A stretch of 64,000 nt of DNA from Pseudomonadota bacterium (GCA_018242215.1 JAFECG010000021.1:62001-126000), one strand, 5' to 3'; positions 35,564-45,224 are shown, counted from the stretch's first letter. Program-made: numbers and translations. The notes: generated by a model from the letters alone, not told the origin.

Positions 35564-37753
35564 ATGGCTCGCGACGTGCTTCGTAAGATTCAATCGCCAA
35601 CAGGACCGGACGCACGTACCGGACTGCATCGGCTCCGATCGCGGCGCATGGATGGGGCTCCCTCGAAACGCCTTCAACGCGACGACAGAGTTCTCGAGCA
35701 GCGGCTCGAACGCGCCGAAGCCACCAACAGACAGCTCCGCGAAGCCATCGACATGCTGCCGCAAGGCGTTGTGGTTCTCGACAGCGACGGCCGCTATGTT
35801 TTGTGGAACCAACAGTACGCCGACATTTACAAGAAGAGCGCCGATCTGTTTGAAATCGGCGTTCGTCTCGAAGACACGTTGAGGATCGGCGTCATGCGCG
35901 GCGATTATCCTGAGGCCCGGGGCCGTGAAGAACAGTGGATTGCTGAGCGCGTCAGACGGCTCTATCAGCCGAAGGACCGTCACGAACAATGGATCTCGGA
36001 CGGTCGCTGCATTCTCATTGACGAGCGCCTGACAAGCGATGGCGGCGTCGTCGGTTTGCGCATCGACATCAGTGAGCTCAAGGAGCGGGAAGCTTCGTTC
36101 CGCATGCTGTTCGAGGCCAATCCTGTGCCCATGTTCGTTGCGCACCGAGAAGACAAGGTCATTCTCAGCGCCAACAGAGCGGCGCTACGGCACTACGGGT
36201 TTACGCTCGCTGACCTCAACGCCAAAACCCTGTTCGACCTTCATCATCCCAACGATCATCAAAATCTGGACAGTCTTTACTACGGGAATGCAGAGCAGTT
36301 TGCAGGCCAGACTTGGCGCCATCTCAAGGCTGACAAGACGTCGATCGACGTTGCCATCTATTCAAGTTCGATCACGCAAGGACAGACGCCCGCGATCCTG
36401 TTCGCGGCGATCGACATTACGGAGCGCAAGGCAGCGGAAGCAAAGGTCGCCTATCTCGCGCACCACGATGCCCTGACGGGCCTCGCCAATCGCGTGTTCC
36501 TGCGCACGCGCCTCGACGAAATGCTGAAGTCGAGAAAGCGCTCCGGCACCGGTGTTGCCGTGCTTTGCATCGACTTGGACAACTTCAAAATCATCAACGA
36601 CTCTATGGGCCACGGGGCCGGCGACTCGCTGCTGCAGCAATTGAGCGAGCGCATTCAAGGTACGCTGCGCAAAGACGACATGGCGGCGCGATTGGGCGGC
36701 GACGAGTTCGCTGTCGTTCTTGCCAACGCCAATCATGCCGTCGAGGTCAGCTCGGTCGCACAGCGTATCATCGACGTTCTACGAGAGCCGTTCAGGGTCG
36801 ACGATCACACGATCAACGTGACGGCGAGCGTCGGTATCGCACTCTGTCCGAGCGACGGCGAGGACGCCGAGATCCTGTTGAAGAATGCCGACCTTGCGCT
36901 CTATCAGGCGAAGGAAGACGGCAAAGGCTGCTACCGCTATTTCGAAGCGGAGATGAACATTCGCGTCCAGGCGCGACGCAAGATCGAAGCCGACCTGCAT
37001 CAAGCTTTCCTCAACGGTGGGCTCGAAATTCACTATCAGCCGCTCGTTTCTCTGAGTTCACGCGAGGTGTCCGGCTTCGAGGCGCTGCTGCGCTGGCCGC
37101 ACCCCGAGCGCGGCTATATCCCGCCATCGGAATTCATTCCTATTGCGGAAGAGTGTGGACTTATCGGCTCGATCACCGATTTCGTGCTGCAGCGCGCCTG
37201 CCACGATGCGGCCCGGTGGCCGAAGAAAGCGCGGCTTGCCGTGAACATGTCGCCCCAGCGCTTCCGCATTGGGAATGTCTTCAATGCCGTTTCGGATGCT
37301 TTGCGCTCGTCGGGACTCGAACCGGGCCGGCTGGAACTCGAAATCACCGAGGCGCTTCTGCTTGAGAATTCCGAAAGCGTGTTGACGATTCTGCACGCCA
37401 TCAGAGGTCTCGGCGTTCGCATCTCGATGGACGACTTTGGCACCGGCTATTCGTCGCTCAGCTATCTGCGCATGTTCCCCTTCGACAAAATCAAGATCGA
37501 TGGATCGTTCGTTCGCGGTATCGGGTTCGGCAACGAGTCGCAGGCGATCATCCGCGCAATCATGGGGCTCGGATCGAGCCTCGGCATGACGATCACGGCC
37601 GAAGGTATCGAAACCGAATCCGAGCAGGAATTCCTGCGGGCAGTGGGTTGTGACGAGGGCCAGGGCTTCCTCTACAGCAAGGCGCGGCCGGTGACGGAAG
37701 TGCCGGAGATCCTGGACACGCTGAACCAGCAAAGCCAGTTCCGCCTGATATAG
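35564..37753 (+). CDS. PAS-PAS-GGDEF-EAL cyclic-di-GMP enzyme
   Basis: The 729-residue soluble protein has a short coiled helix (EQRLERAEATNRQLREAIDM), two PAS domains (about 60-170 and 180-295), a GGDEF diguanylate cyclase domain (300-465) and an EAL phosphodiesterase domain (475-725). The cyclase active site is intact, GGDEF at 378-382, with the inhibitory RxxD motif (RKDD) five residues before it. The EAL domain has EALLRW at 506, the metal motif DDFGTG and the segment AEGIETE, so both activities look functional. The start is ATG 35564 with a GGGGGA site; a longer frame from 35486 is not supported. It converges with mutY at 11 bases distance. It senses a signal through the PAS domains. Confidence 0.93.
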   Translation: MARDVLRKIQSPTGPDARTGLHRLRSRRMDGAPSKRLQRDDRVLEQRLERAEATNRQLREAIDMLPQGVVVLDSDGRYVLWNQQYADIYKKSADLFEIGVRLEDTLRIGVMRGDYPEARGREEQWIAERVRRLYQPKDRHEQWISDGRCILIDERLTSDGGVVGLRIDISELKEREASFRMLFEANPVPMFVAHREDKVILSANRAALRHYGFTLADLNAKTLFDLHHPNDHQNLDSLYYGNAEQFAGQTWRHLKADKTSIDVAIYSSSITQGQTPAILFAAIDITERKAAEAKVAYLAHHDALTGLANRVFLRTRLDEMLKSRKRSGTGVAVLCIDLDNFKIINDSMGHGAGDSLLQQLSERIQGTLRKDDMAARLGGDEFAVVLANANHAVEVSSVAQRIIDVLREPFRVDDHTINVTASVGIALCPSDGEDAEILLKNADLALYQAKEDGKGCYRYFEAEMNIRVQARRKIEADLHQAFLNGGLEIHYQPLVSLSSREVSGFEALLRWPHPERGYIPPSEFIPIAEECGLIGSITDFVLQRACHDAARWPKKARLAVNMSPQRFRIGNVFNAVSDALRSSGLEPGRLELEITEALLLENSESVLTILHAIRGLGVRISMDDFGTGYSSLSYLRMFPFDKIKIDGSFVRGIGFGNESQAIIRAIMGLGSSLGMTITAEGIETESEQEFLRAVGCDEGQGFLYSKARPVTEVPEILDTLNQQSQFRLI

Positions 37754-37764
37754 CGGATCGCGCG

Positions 37765-38895
37765 TCAGTTATCGGCCAAGCCGTGCGTGATGATCTTTTT
37801 CATCACGCTCGGTAGGGCCTGCGCATGAAGATCCCGACGCTGAACCCAGCGGCAGCGTTCCTGCTCGGCCCAGAGCGTGAAGCCGGCATCGAGGGGAACG
37901 AGCGCACGGTAGACGACCAGTTCGAGCCGGAAATGCGTGAAGACGTGCACGACCGCGCCGGGGACGGGCACCCAGGATGTCGTCACCGGTGCCGACCGCA
38001 TGGCTTCGGTTCTCGCGGGCACCTTCTCTCCCCACGGCGTTGACGGCACTTCGAGCATGCCGCCAAGCAAACCAGCTTCGGGGCGTTGACGAAGAAGAAC
38101 GGCGCCGTCCTCGCGCTGCACGAGGAACGCGATACCGTGGCGCGTCGGGCGGGCAGCCTTTGCGCCCTTCAGCGGCAGCAGTTCGGCGAGGTTTTGCGCG
38201 CTGGCGGCACAGTCCTGCTGGATCGGGCAGACGAGACACGATGGCCGTTTCGGTGTGCAGATCTCGGCGCCCAAATCCATCATGGCCTGGGCGAAATCAC
38301 CGGCGCGACGCTGGGGCGTCAGCGTTGCCGCAAGCCGTTTGATCTCCGGCTTGGCGCCCGGCAGCGGCTGCTTCACCGCGAAGAGGCGAGAGACGACACG
38401 CTCGACGTTGCCATCAACAGGGGTTGCTTTTTCGCCGAACGCGATCGCGGCAATGGCGGCCGCTGTATAAGGTCCGATGCCGGGCAGCCGCAAAAGCTCT
38501 TCTTCCGCTCGGGGAAAGACGCCGCCGAAATCGCGCACGACGGCGTCGGCACAAGCCTTCAGGTTGCGGGCGCGCGAATAATAACCGAGGCCCGCCCATT
38601 GCTGCAAAACCTCTTCGAGCGGCGCTGCAGCCAGCGCCGCAATCGTCGGCCAGCGCGCAACGAACTTCTGGAAATACGGGACGACGGCTTTCACCGTCGT
38701 CTGCTGCAGCATGATTTCCGAGAGCCATACCTTGTAGGGGTCCGCTGCCTTGCGCGGGCCATAGCGCCAGGGCAGGTCGCGCCGTTCGGCCTCGTACCAG
38801 GCGAGCAGCGACTTCACCGTCAATGGACCCGCAGGCCGCAACGGAAGCTGTTGCTGCCTTCGCCGAAGAGCGACATTTTCCTGGGCCGCGCCCAT
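37765..38895 (-). CDS. mutY: A/G-specific adenine glycosylase
   Basis: MutY removes adenine mispaired with 8-oxo-guanine. The 376-residue protein has the catalytic Glu in WLSEIMLQQTTVKA (E60), the helix-hairpin-helix LPGIGPYTA (137-145), the Asp of PVDGNVER (D161), the 4Fe-4S loop CTPKRPSCLVCPIQQDC, and a C-terminal NUDIX-like 8-oxoG recognition domain (from about residue 230). The start is ATG 38895; longer readings lie in unconserved sequence overlapping the divergent DUF721 gene region. Together with the UDG and RNase HII genes, it gives the window a DNA-repair flavour. Confidence 0.95.
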   Translation of the reverse strand: MGAAQENVALRRRQQQLPLRPAGPLTVKSLLAWYEAERRDLPWRYGPRKAADPYKVWLSEIMLQQTTVKAVVPYFQKFVARWPTIAALAAAPLEEVLQQWAGLGYYSRARNLKACADAVVRDFGGVFPRAEEELLRLPGIGPYTAAAIAAIAFGEKATPVDGNVERVVSRLFAVKQPLPGAKPEIKRLAATLTPQRRAGDFAQAMMDLGAEICTPKRPSCLVCPIQQDCAASAQNLAELLPLKGAKAARPTRHGIAFLVQREDGAVLLRQRPEAGLLGGMLEVPSTPWGEKVPARTEAMRSAPVTTSWVPVPGAVVHVFTHFRLELVVYRALVPLDAGFTLWAEQERCRWVQRRDLHAQALPSVMKKIITHGLADN

Positions 38896-38993
38896 GCGCC
38901 TAGCATCTCCGGTTGCGCGGGAACCTCGAATCGCATCGACAATGGTAGCTGTCCTTTGCGTCACCACAAGTCTACCGCTCAAGAGAAACGACG

Positions 38994-39539
38994 TTGTCGG
39001 ATCAGCAACCCACAGCCGAGATGCCGGTGCTGTTGCCGGACGCGCGCCCGGGCCGGGGCGTGTTCGCAAAGGCGGTCGGGGCCTTCATCCCGAAGGTGAC
39101 GTCCGCCGTTTTCCAGAAGTTCGGATTTCACAGCGCAGAGATCATGGCGTCCTGGACGACGATCGTCGGCGCCGACATTGCGCGAATGACACGACCGGAA
39201 TCGATCAAATGGCCGCGACGCGCCAAGGCCGCGACCGAACCCACTGACGAGGGCGAAGCGAGCACCGGGGCGACACTCGTCATCGCGACCGACCCCGCTT
39301 TTGCACTCGATATTTCCTATCGGCACAAGGAAATCGTCGATCGCATCAACCGGTATTTCGGGTACCGGGCGGTTTCGCAGATCAAAGTCCATCAGACACC
39401 GCAACTTGAAAAGCCCGTTGCCGTTGCCGCGACCTCCGCTCCGGGCGCGCCAATGGAGCGCATCGCGGTCGCGCCCGGAGATCTCAACTCCGCCCTCGAA
39501 GCACTCGGCAGAAGTGTCGCGGCCGCCAGGGCGCGCTGA
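38994..39539 (+). CDS. DciA/DUF721-family protein
   Basis: The 181-residue protein starts at a TTG (38994, MSDQQPTAEM). The N-terminal KH-like core has the family pattern ASWTTIVGADIARMTRPE and SISYRHKEIVDRINRYFGYR-like sequence (LVIATDPAFALDISYR). DciA binds and loads the replicative helicase in bacteria that lack DnaC, and DUF721 proteins of this group are its relatives. The C-terminal half (LEKPVAVAATSAPGAP) is low complexity. It lies divergent from mutY, and 138 bases precede the first dsbA-like gene. Confidence 0.78.
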   Translation: MSDQQPTAEMPVLLPDARPGRGVFAKAVGAFIPKVTSAVFQKFGFHSAEIMASWTTIVGADIARMTRPESIKWPRRAKAATEPTDEGEASTGATLVIATDPAFALDISYRHKEIVDRINRYFGYRAVSQIKVHQTPQLEKPVAVAATSAPGAPMERIAVAPGDLNSALEALGRSVAAARAR

Positions 39540-39557
39540 AGTCGTTCACCCAAATTG

Positions 39558-39569
39558 CCGAACGTTCGG
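39558..39569. repeat. Perfect 12-base palindrome upstream of the dsbA-like genes
   Basis: CCGAACGTTCGG is a perfect dyad 108 bases before the first dsbA-like start, in the 138-base gap after the DUF721 gene. It is the size of a half-site pair for a dimeric regulator. A chance palindrome of this length is possible. Confidence 0.35.
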
Positions 39570-39677
39570 TTGCCATTCAGCCAGGATTGGGCTTATTCGG
39601 GCGCCGGAACCGTGGTAGGCGAACCGTTCTATGACCGCCGTTCAGTAGCGGGATAAATTGCCAGAGGAGTTGGGACC

Positions 39678-40349
39678 TTGATCAAGTTCAGAAATTTCAT
39701 TCCGGGCCTGCTCGCTTTGGCGGCCATTGTCGGCGTGGCGTTTGCGAGCGCCGAACCGAGCTTCGCGCAACGGAAAGAAGGGCCCGCCGAAGTCCCCGTC
39801 GACGAGTTGATGAAGCCACCCCAGGGTCTGGACGAACTCTCGCTCGGGTCCGCGGACGCCAAAGTCACCGTGGTCGAATATGCGTCGATGACATGCCCTC
39901 ACTGTGCGCACTTCACCAACGACGTCTTTGAGGATTTCAAGAAGAAGTATATCGACACCGGCAAGGTCCGGTACATCTTCCGTGATTTCCCGCTCGATAA
40001 CCTCGCGGCTGCCGTTTCGATGCTGGCGCGCTGCGCGGGCAAAGACAAAGCTCTCCCGTTGATCGAAACATTCTATAACAAGCAGCAGGACTGGGCCTTC
40101 ACCAACGGCAGCCCGGTTCCGAAACTGTTCGACATCGCCAAGCAGGCGGGCTTCACGCAGGAAAGCTTCGATAAGTGCTTGACGGATCAGAAGCTTCTCG
40201 ATGCGATCACGGCGGAAAGGTCGCGGGCCAGCGATGTGTTTGGCGTCAATGCCACACCGACGTTCTTTATCAACGGGAAGCGCCTGAAAGAAGCTCCAAC
40301 GATCGATGCCTTTGATAAGGTGATCGAGCCGCTCCTGACGGCGAAGTAA
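39678..40349 (+). CDS. DsbA-like periplasmic thiol oxidoreductase
   Basis: The 223-residue protein starts at a TTG with AGGAG upstream, and has a signal peptide (MIKFRNFIPGLLALAAIVGV) cleaved after about residue 30 (SFA). The thioredoxin fold has the active site C73-P-H-C76 (ASMTCPHCAHFTNDVF) and the cis-proline loop NATPTFFING. CPHC is the DsbA/DsbG-type dipeptide. It is related to the DsbA-like BdbD/DsbA_4 family (thioredoxin_4) common in alphaproteobacteria. It is followed 12 bases later by a second paralogous gene. Confidence 0.88.
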   Translation: MIKFRNFIPGLLALAAIVGVAFASAEPSFAQRKEGPAEVPVDELMKPPQGLDELSLGSADAKVTVVEYASMTCPHCAHFTNDVFEDFKKKYIDTGKVRYIFRDFPLDNLAAAVSMLARCAGKDKALPLIETFYNKQQDWAFTNGSPVPKLFDIAKQAGFTQESFDKCLTDQKLLDAITAERSRASDVFGVNATPTFFINGKRLKEAPTIDAFDKVIEPLLTAK

Positions 40350-40361
40350 CCGGAAAACCGA

Positions 40362-41168
40362 ATGCTTTTCGCCCGCACGTTCAGCCTCGTCGCCGCCATT
40401 TTGATGGCTGCCGGTCTAACGGGATGCGGGTCGACTTTGCCGTCTTTGTCGCCGGCAACAGCCAGCATCTCGACGGACAGCAGCGGCCTTGGAGCCTACC
40501 CATCGACGGGCTCCGAGACACGCGACGACGGCATGCCAACGCCGTTCAGCGATCCGAATGTCACGATGTCCGGACGCCAAGTCATCGAGAACCCGACAAT
40601 TGCGGATATCATGGCGCCGGGCCCGCTGCCTGAAATGAGCTGGGGCCGCCCGGATGCGCCCGTGACGATCGTGCAGTATGCATCGCTGACGTGCCCGCAC
40701 TGCCGGAACTTCCATCTGACGGTCTATCCGGAGCTGAAGCGCCGCTTCATCGACACGGGAAAGGTTCGCTACATTCTGCGGGAGTTCCCCATCGGGAAGA
40801 GTTCGGGCAACGCGACGATTGCGCTCCGCTGCGCCCCGCCCGACAAGTATCTGGAACTCTATGGAAAGTTTATGGAACAGCAGGCCTCCTGGGTAAGCCT
40901 GGAGGTGCGTCTTGATGCCATCTACGCTGTTGCCAAACAGGTGGGGATGACTCGTCCGCAGTTTGACGCTTGTCTGCAGAATCAAGACATGATCGCCAAG
41001 TTGAAGTGGGTTAAGGATCGTGGGCGCAAGCTCGGCATCATTGGAACGCCGAACTTTTTCATCGGCACCAAGCTCATCAAAAAAGAGCTGACGATTGCCG
41101 AGATTGCGGATTACGTCGAACAGGCCAATCAGCAGCACGGCACGCCAACGGCAGCTGCGAGTCCCTAG
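40362..41168 (+). CDS. DsbA-like lipoprotein thiol oxidoreductase
   Basis: The 268-residue product begins with a lipoprotein signal (MLFARTFSLVAAILMAAGLT then GC at C22), so it is probably anchored in a membrane. A ~70-residue Ser/Pro-rich linker is followed by a thioredoxin fold with C111-P-H-C114 (ASLTCPHCRNFHLTVY) and the cis-Pro loop GTPNFFIGTKL. It is a close paralogue of the gene before it, with the same strand order and 12-base spacing, so the pair arose by duplication and is co-transcribed. One soluble and one anchored partner would fit a relay, which is inference. Confidence 0.87.
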   Translation: MLFARTFSLVAAILMAAGLTGCGSTLPSLSPATASISTDSSGLGAYPSTGSETRDDGMPTPFSDPNVTMSGRQVIENPTIADIMAPGPLPEMSWGRPDAPVTIVQYASLTCPHCRNFHLTVYPELKRRFIDTGKVRYILREFPIGKSSGNATIALRCAPPDKYLELYGKFMEQQASWVSLEVRLDAIYAVAKQVGMTRPQFDACLQNQDMIAKLKWVKDRGRKLGIIGTPNFFIGTKLIKKELTIAEIADYVEQANQQHGTPTAAASP

Positions 41169-41227
41169 GGGCGTTTGCGACCGGTCCTGAGCCACGACAG
41201 AGAGGCATCGAGGACTGACCAACTGAC

Positions 41228-44200
41228 ATGAAAATCACCCGGCTCAGACTTCTCGGATTCAAGTCCTTCGTGGACCCGACCGAGCTCGTCATCGAGCCCG
41301 GACTGACGGGCGTCGTTGGGCCGAATGGTTGCGGCAAGTCCAACCTTCTCGAAGCGCTCCGCTGGGTGATGGGCGAAAGCTCGCATAAGTCGATGCGCGC
41401 GGCCGCCATGGATGACGTCATCTTTTCCGGCAGCGGCGGACGCCCCGAACGGCAAAGCGCCGAAGTCACGATGTTCCTCGACAACAGCGCGCGGAAGGCA
41501 CCCGCTGAGTTCAACGGCGGCGACGTGATCGAGATCACGCGGCGCATCGAGCGCGAGGCGGGGTCCGCCTATCGCATCAACGGGCGCGAAGTGCGCGCTC
41601 GCGACGTGAAAGTGCTCTTTGAAGATGCGGCCACGGGTGCACGTTCCCCCGCGCTCGTCCGCCAGGGACAGATCGGCGAGATCGTCAACTCGAAGCCCGA
41701 GCAGCGACGGCGCATCCTGGAAGATGCAGCGGGCATAGCCGGTCTGCACACCCGCCGGCACGAAGCGGAGCTTAAGCTCAAAGCGGCAGAAGCCAACATC
41801 GAGCGCGTCAGCGATGTTGTCGGGCAGCTTCAGTCGCAGACGGAATCGCTGAAGCGGCAGGCCCGTCAGGCGCGGCGCTATAAAGAACTTTCGAGTGAGA
41901 TTCGCCAACAGGAAGCGCTGGCGTTGCACCTGACGTGGGAAGAAGCCCAGCAGAGCGTCGAGTCTGAAGAAAAACATCTCACCGACGCGATGACACGGCT
42001 TGGCGCTGCGACCGAAGCCGAGACCAAAGCATTCAACGAGGAGCTTCGGCTCGGTGAAACCCTCCCACCTCTCCGAGAGGCGGAAGCGATCAAGGCCGCC
42101 GCGCTCGCGCGCTTCAAAATCGAACAGGAAAATCTTGAACGCGAAGCCGCCCGCGCGGCAGAACGGGCGCGGGAACTCGATGCGCGCGCGAAGCAGCTCG
42201 AGGCCGATCTGACGCGTGAAACGGGCTTCATCCACGAAGCGAAGGAAACGCTCGTCCATCTCGACGCCGACCTCGCCGCGATCCAGGAAGCCGACCGCAA
42301 AGCGGTTGATGAGGAAGCCGCGGAGAAAGCGCGCTTCGAAACTGCAGAGGCGCGTCAAACCGCGGCCGACGCGCACTTCGCGGACATCACGCATCGTGCC
42401 GCCGAAGCCCGGGCAAAGCTTCGGAGCCTCGAAGCTGCGCTTGCCGAGCGCAAGGACGTCGTTGCCAAGATTTCCCGGCAGATTGCCGCGTTCGACGGAC
42501 AGATCGCGGACCTCACGTCAAAAGCGCCCGACAGCGCACAAGTCTCGGAAATGACTCAGCGCGGTCAATCGCTCGCGCAAGAGATCAGCAAGATCGAAGC
42601 CGATACGCTGGCGGCGGAAGAGGCCGTCAAGACCGCGCAAGCCGAAGCCAAGGCGCGCCGGGACGAAGCGCAGCGCGTGCGACTTGCCGCGAACGCATTC
42701 TCCACGGAACGTGAGACCATCGCGAAGTTGCTCGCCCGTGCCGACGATGATGCCTATCCACCGGCGGTCGATTATATACGGGTGTCGCCGGGGTATGAGA
42801 CGGCGCTCGGGGCGGCATTGGGGGACGATCTCGAAGCGCCGATCGCTCCCGAAGCAAGCGTGCATTGGCGGCATCTTGATCTTCCGGCGGAAGATCACGC
42901 TTTGCCGGCCGATGCCGAACCGCTCGTCATGCACGTCGATGCGCCTCAGGAACTCACGCGACGGTTGCGGCAGATCGGAGTGGTGAAGCGCTCGGAAGGT
43001 GTGCGGCTGCAGCCGCACTTGAAGCCGGGACAGCGGCTCGTGTCACCCGAAGGCGATCTCTGGCGGTGGGATGGTTTTGTTGCGGCCGCCGGGGGTGTCA
43101 CGCCTGCTGCTCAACGCCTCGCCCACAAGAACCGACTTGCTGAACTCGACAGGCAAGCCCAAGCGGTTCTGAACGAAGCCAAAGATACGATCGAGGCTGA
43201 GCGGGCCGCGGCTATCGCCTCTCAGCAGGCGGAAACCGAAGAGCGCCGATTGCGGCAGCTTTATCGTGACAAGCAGAACGAGCTTGCGCAGGTTCGCCAG
43301 CAGCTCACGGGGCTCGAAAAACTCCAGCGCGAGAGCGAAACGCGACTTGCGGCGGTTACGGCCCAGCGCGCCCGCGCGGATGAAGAACTGACAACGGCGC
43401 AGGCACGCCATGTGGAGATCGAGGCGCACATCGTCACGATGAGCCTCGGTGAAGATCTCGAACCTCTGCTCAAAATTGCCCAGGCCGAAGCCGAGCAGGC
43501 GCGGCGGGATGTTTCGGAATCGCGTGTACGGCTCGGGAGCCTCGAGCGCGACAAGCAGATCCGCGCTGAACGGATCCGCCACTCGAACGCTGAGATCGCC
43601 CGCTGGAAGGGACGACAAGCGAGCGCGGAAGCGCAGGTCGAAACGCTCGGCGCCCGGCTCAAGGAAGCGAAGGACGAGATCACGGCAACGGCCGATCTCC
43701 CGGCGAAGATTGCCGCGCATCGCGAGAAACTCCTTTCCGAGCTGTCGCGCGCGGACGACGAACGGCGAGCGGCCGCCGACGCGTTGGCCACAGCCGAAAC
43801 GGCAGTCAAGGCGGCGACAGACTCTCTGAGATCCATGCAGGCTGAAGTCTCGGCGGCGCGCGAAGCAAATGCGCGCATCGAGACCCGTCTCGAGAACGCG
43901 CGACAGAAGCGCCAGGAAGCCGCGCGCCATATTCGCGAGACGTTCGAGGTTGCGCCCGAAGATTGCCTCTCTCTGGCGGGGCTTCCAGAAGCGTCGGCTA
44001 TTCCCGCCCTCGTCGATGTAGAGCGCTATCTCGCGAAGCTCAAAGCCGATCGCGAACGCCTCGGCGGCGTCAACCTTCAGGCCGATGACGATCTCGCCGA
44101 GGTCTCTAAGCAACTGGAAGGGCTGCTCTCAGAGCGCGACGACCTAGAGCAAGGCATCGCCAAGCTGAGGCAGGCCATCCAGCAGCTCAACCGCGAGGGC

Positions 44201-44689
44201 AAGTCGCGGCTGGACGAAGCGTTCCAGACCGTCAACAGTCACTTCGAGCGGCTGTTCACGCACCTGTTCGGCGGCGGCGAGGCGCGGCTCGAGATGATCG
44301 AGAGCCCGGAAGACCCACTCGAGGGCGGCCTCGAGATCATCGCCAAGCCGCCCGGCAAGAAACCGGCAACCCTCTCGCTGCTTTCCGGCGGTGAGCAGAC
44401 GCTGACGGCGCTGTCACTGATTTTCGCCGTGTTCCTGACCAACCCCTCGCCGATCTGCGTGCTGGATGAGGTTGACGCCCCCCTCGACGACGCAAACGTC
44501 GATCGTTTCTGCCGCCTCATGGAGCAGATGGCCAGCGAGACCGCGACACGCTTCCTGGTGATTACTCACCATCCGATGACGATGGCGCGGATGAACCGGC
44601 TGTTCGGGGTCACGATGGCGGAGAAGGGCGTGTCGCAGCTCGTGTCTGTCGACCTGCAGACGGCGCAAAGCTTCAGAGAAGCTAGCTAA
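41228..44689 (+). CDS. smc: Chromosome segregation ATPase
   Basis: SMC is the 1153-residue condensin subunit that organises the chromosome with ScpA and ScpB. The N-terminal Walker A is GPNGCGKSN (31-39), followed by the Q-loop region LLEALRWVMGESS and ALVRQGQIGEIVNSKPEQRR. Long heptad-rich coiled coils flank a hinge at about 510-620. The C-terminal head has the signature LLSGGEQTLTALSLIF and the Walker B CVLDEVDAPLDDANV, and ends SVDLQTAQSFREAS. Length is standard. It follows the two thiol oxidoreductases on the same strand, as is common in this group, and scpA/B are not in the window. Confidence 0.98.
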   Translation: MKITRLRLLGFKSFVDPTELVIEPGLTGVVGPNGCGKSNLLEALRWVMGESSHKSMRAAAMDDVIFSGSGGRPERQSAEVTMFLDNSARKAPAEFNGGDVIEITRRIEREAGSAYRINGREVRARDVKVLFEDAATGARSPALVRQGQIGEIVNSKPEQRRRILEDAAGIAGLHTRRHEAELKLKAAEANIERVSDVVGQLQSQTESLKRQARQARRYKELSSEIRQQEALALHLTWEEAQQSVESEEKHLTDAMTRLGAATEAETKAFNEELRLGETLPPLREAEAIKAAALARFKIEQENLEREAARAAERARELDARAKQLEADLTRETGFIHEAKETLVHLDADLAAIQEADRKAVDEEAAEKARFETAEARQTAADAHFADITHRAAEARAKLRSLEAALAERKDVVAKISRQIAAFDGQIADLTSKAPDSAQVSEMTQRGQSLAQEISKIEADTLAAEEAVKTAQAEAKARRDEAQRVRLAANAFSTERETIAKLLARADDDAYPPAVDYIRVSPGYETALGAALGDDLEAPIAPEASVHWRHLDLPAEDHALPADAEPLVMHVDAPQELTRRLRQIGVVKRSEGVRLQPHLKPGQRLVSPEGDLWRWDGFVAAAGGVTPAAQRLAHKNRLAELDRQAQAVLNEAKDTIEAERAAAIASQQAETEERRLRQLYRDKQNELAQVRQQLTGLEKLQRESETRLAAVTAQRARADEELTTAQARHVEIEAHIVTMSLGEDLEPLLKIAQAEAEQARRDVSESRVRLGSLERDKQIRAERIRHSNAEIARWKGRQASAEAQVETLGARLKEAKDEITATADLPAKIAAHREKLLSELSRADDERRAAADALATAETAVKAATDSLRSMQAEVSAAREANARIETRLENARQKRQEAARHIRETFEVAPEDCLSLAGLPEASAIPALVDVERYLAKLKADRERLGGVNLQADDDLAEVSKQLEGLLSERDDLEQGIAKLRQAIQQLNREGKSRLDEAFQTVNSHFERLFTHLFGGGEARLEMIESPEDPLEGGLEIIAKPPGKKPATLSLLSGGEQTLTALSLIFAVFLTNPSPICVLDEVDAPLDDANVDRFCRLMEQMASETATRFLVITHHPMTMARMNRLFGVTMAEKGVSQLVSVDLQTAQSFREAS

Positions 44690-44718
44690 GTTACTGAGAT
44701 ATATCTCTAACTTTCCTG
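44688..44718 (+). terminator. Palindromic terminator candidate after smc
   Basis: AAGTTA (44688-44693), a CT bulge, then the perfect dyad GAGATATATCTC (44696-44707) and TAACTT (44708-44713) form an A/T-rich hairpin overlapping the smc stop codon, followed by TCCTGTTTT. AT-rich stems are weaker than usual, so its strength is unsure. Confidence 0.5.
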
Positions 44719-44801
44719 TTTTCCGGCTCAGTCACGCGCTCGTGGCGGAACCGTGCCTGCTAAGGAGGCGTTCCGTCCCATCAGAGGAAAGGAGCCGCCC
44801 G

Positions 44802-45050
44802 ATGCAACCACAATACAATCCCCGAAGCCGCCAAGGTGCGCTCGACCCGACCGAAGCGCGCCAAGCGAACCCGCGCAAAATGAATTTTCGCGTCCTGCTC
44901 GCTTCGATGGCTATAGCCATCGTCGTTGGGGCGGTTCTCGTTGTGGGCTTCTGGCAAATGACGCCTAGCCGCATGGATGCCTCTTCAGGAGGCAATCCGA
45001 GTCAGAATACTGGCACGCAACCCCCTGCTCAAAATCCGTCCACCCCCTAA
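44802..45050 (+). CDS. Small single-span membrane protein of unknown function
   Basis: The ATG at 44802 follows AAAGGAG. The 82-residue product has a polar basic N-terminus (QPQYNPRSRQGALDPTEAR), one membrane helix (VLLASMAIAIVVGAVLVVGF, about 31-50), and a Ser/Asn/Pro/Gly tail (SSGGNPSQNTGTQPPAQNPS). The shape is that of a tail-anchored or small-signal membrane protein; I do not recognise a family. It is a one-gene transcript ended by the hairpin at 45080. Confidence 0.6.
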   Translation: MQPQYNPRSRQGALDPTEARQANPRKMNFRVLLASMAIAIVVGAVLVVGFWQMTPSRMDASSGGNPSQNTGTQPPAQNPSTP

Positions 45051-45079
45051 ACATTGGTCAAAATACGGACCAATGCGCA

Positions 45080-45112
45080 GGCCTTCTCCCACCCGGAAGA
45101 AGGCCATTTTTC
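45080..45112 (+). terminator. Rho-independent terminator
   Basis: GGCCTTCT (45080-45087) pairs with AGAAGGCC (45098-45105) around a ten-base loop, followed by ATTTTTC. It ends the small membrane-protein transcript and insulates the ATP synthase operon. Confidence 0.7.
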
Positions 45113-45195
45113 TTGAAATTCGCACTGAAAAGAGTTCAAGAAACCCTGCGCGGTTTAGCCATACCCCGATGTCCGGTCGCCTTATGCCCAATTCC

Positions 45196-45224
45196 TTGAC
45201 ACCCCCAAACCCCCTATCTATGGT
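45196..45224 (+). promoter_or_regulatory. Sigma-70-type promoter of the F0 operon
   Basis: A perfect -35 TTGACA (45196-45201) is followed after 17 bases by TATGGT (45219-45224), four of six matches to the -10 consensus. It lies about 59 bases before the atpI start, downstream of a terminator, so it is well placed to drive atpI-B-E-F'-F. Confidence 0.55.

Noticed and set aside
41165..44113. Long minus-strand frames opposite smc
   Set aside because: Shadows of the coiled-coil coding sequence; they have no start site or family features.
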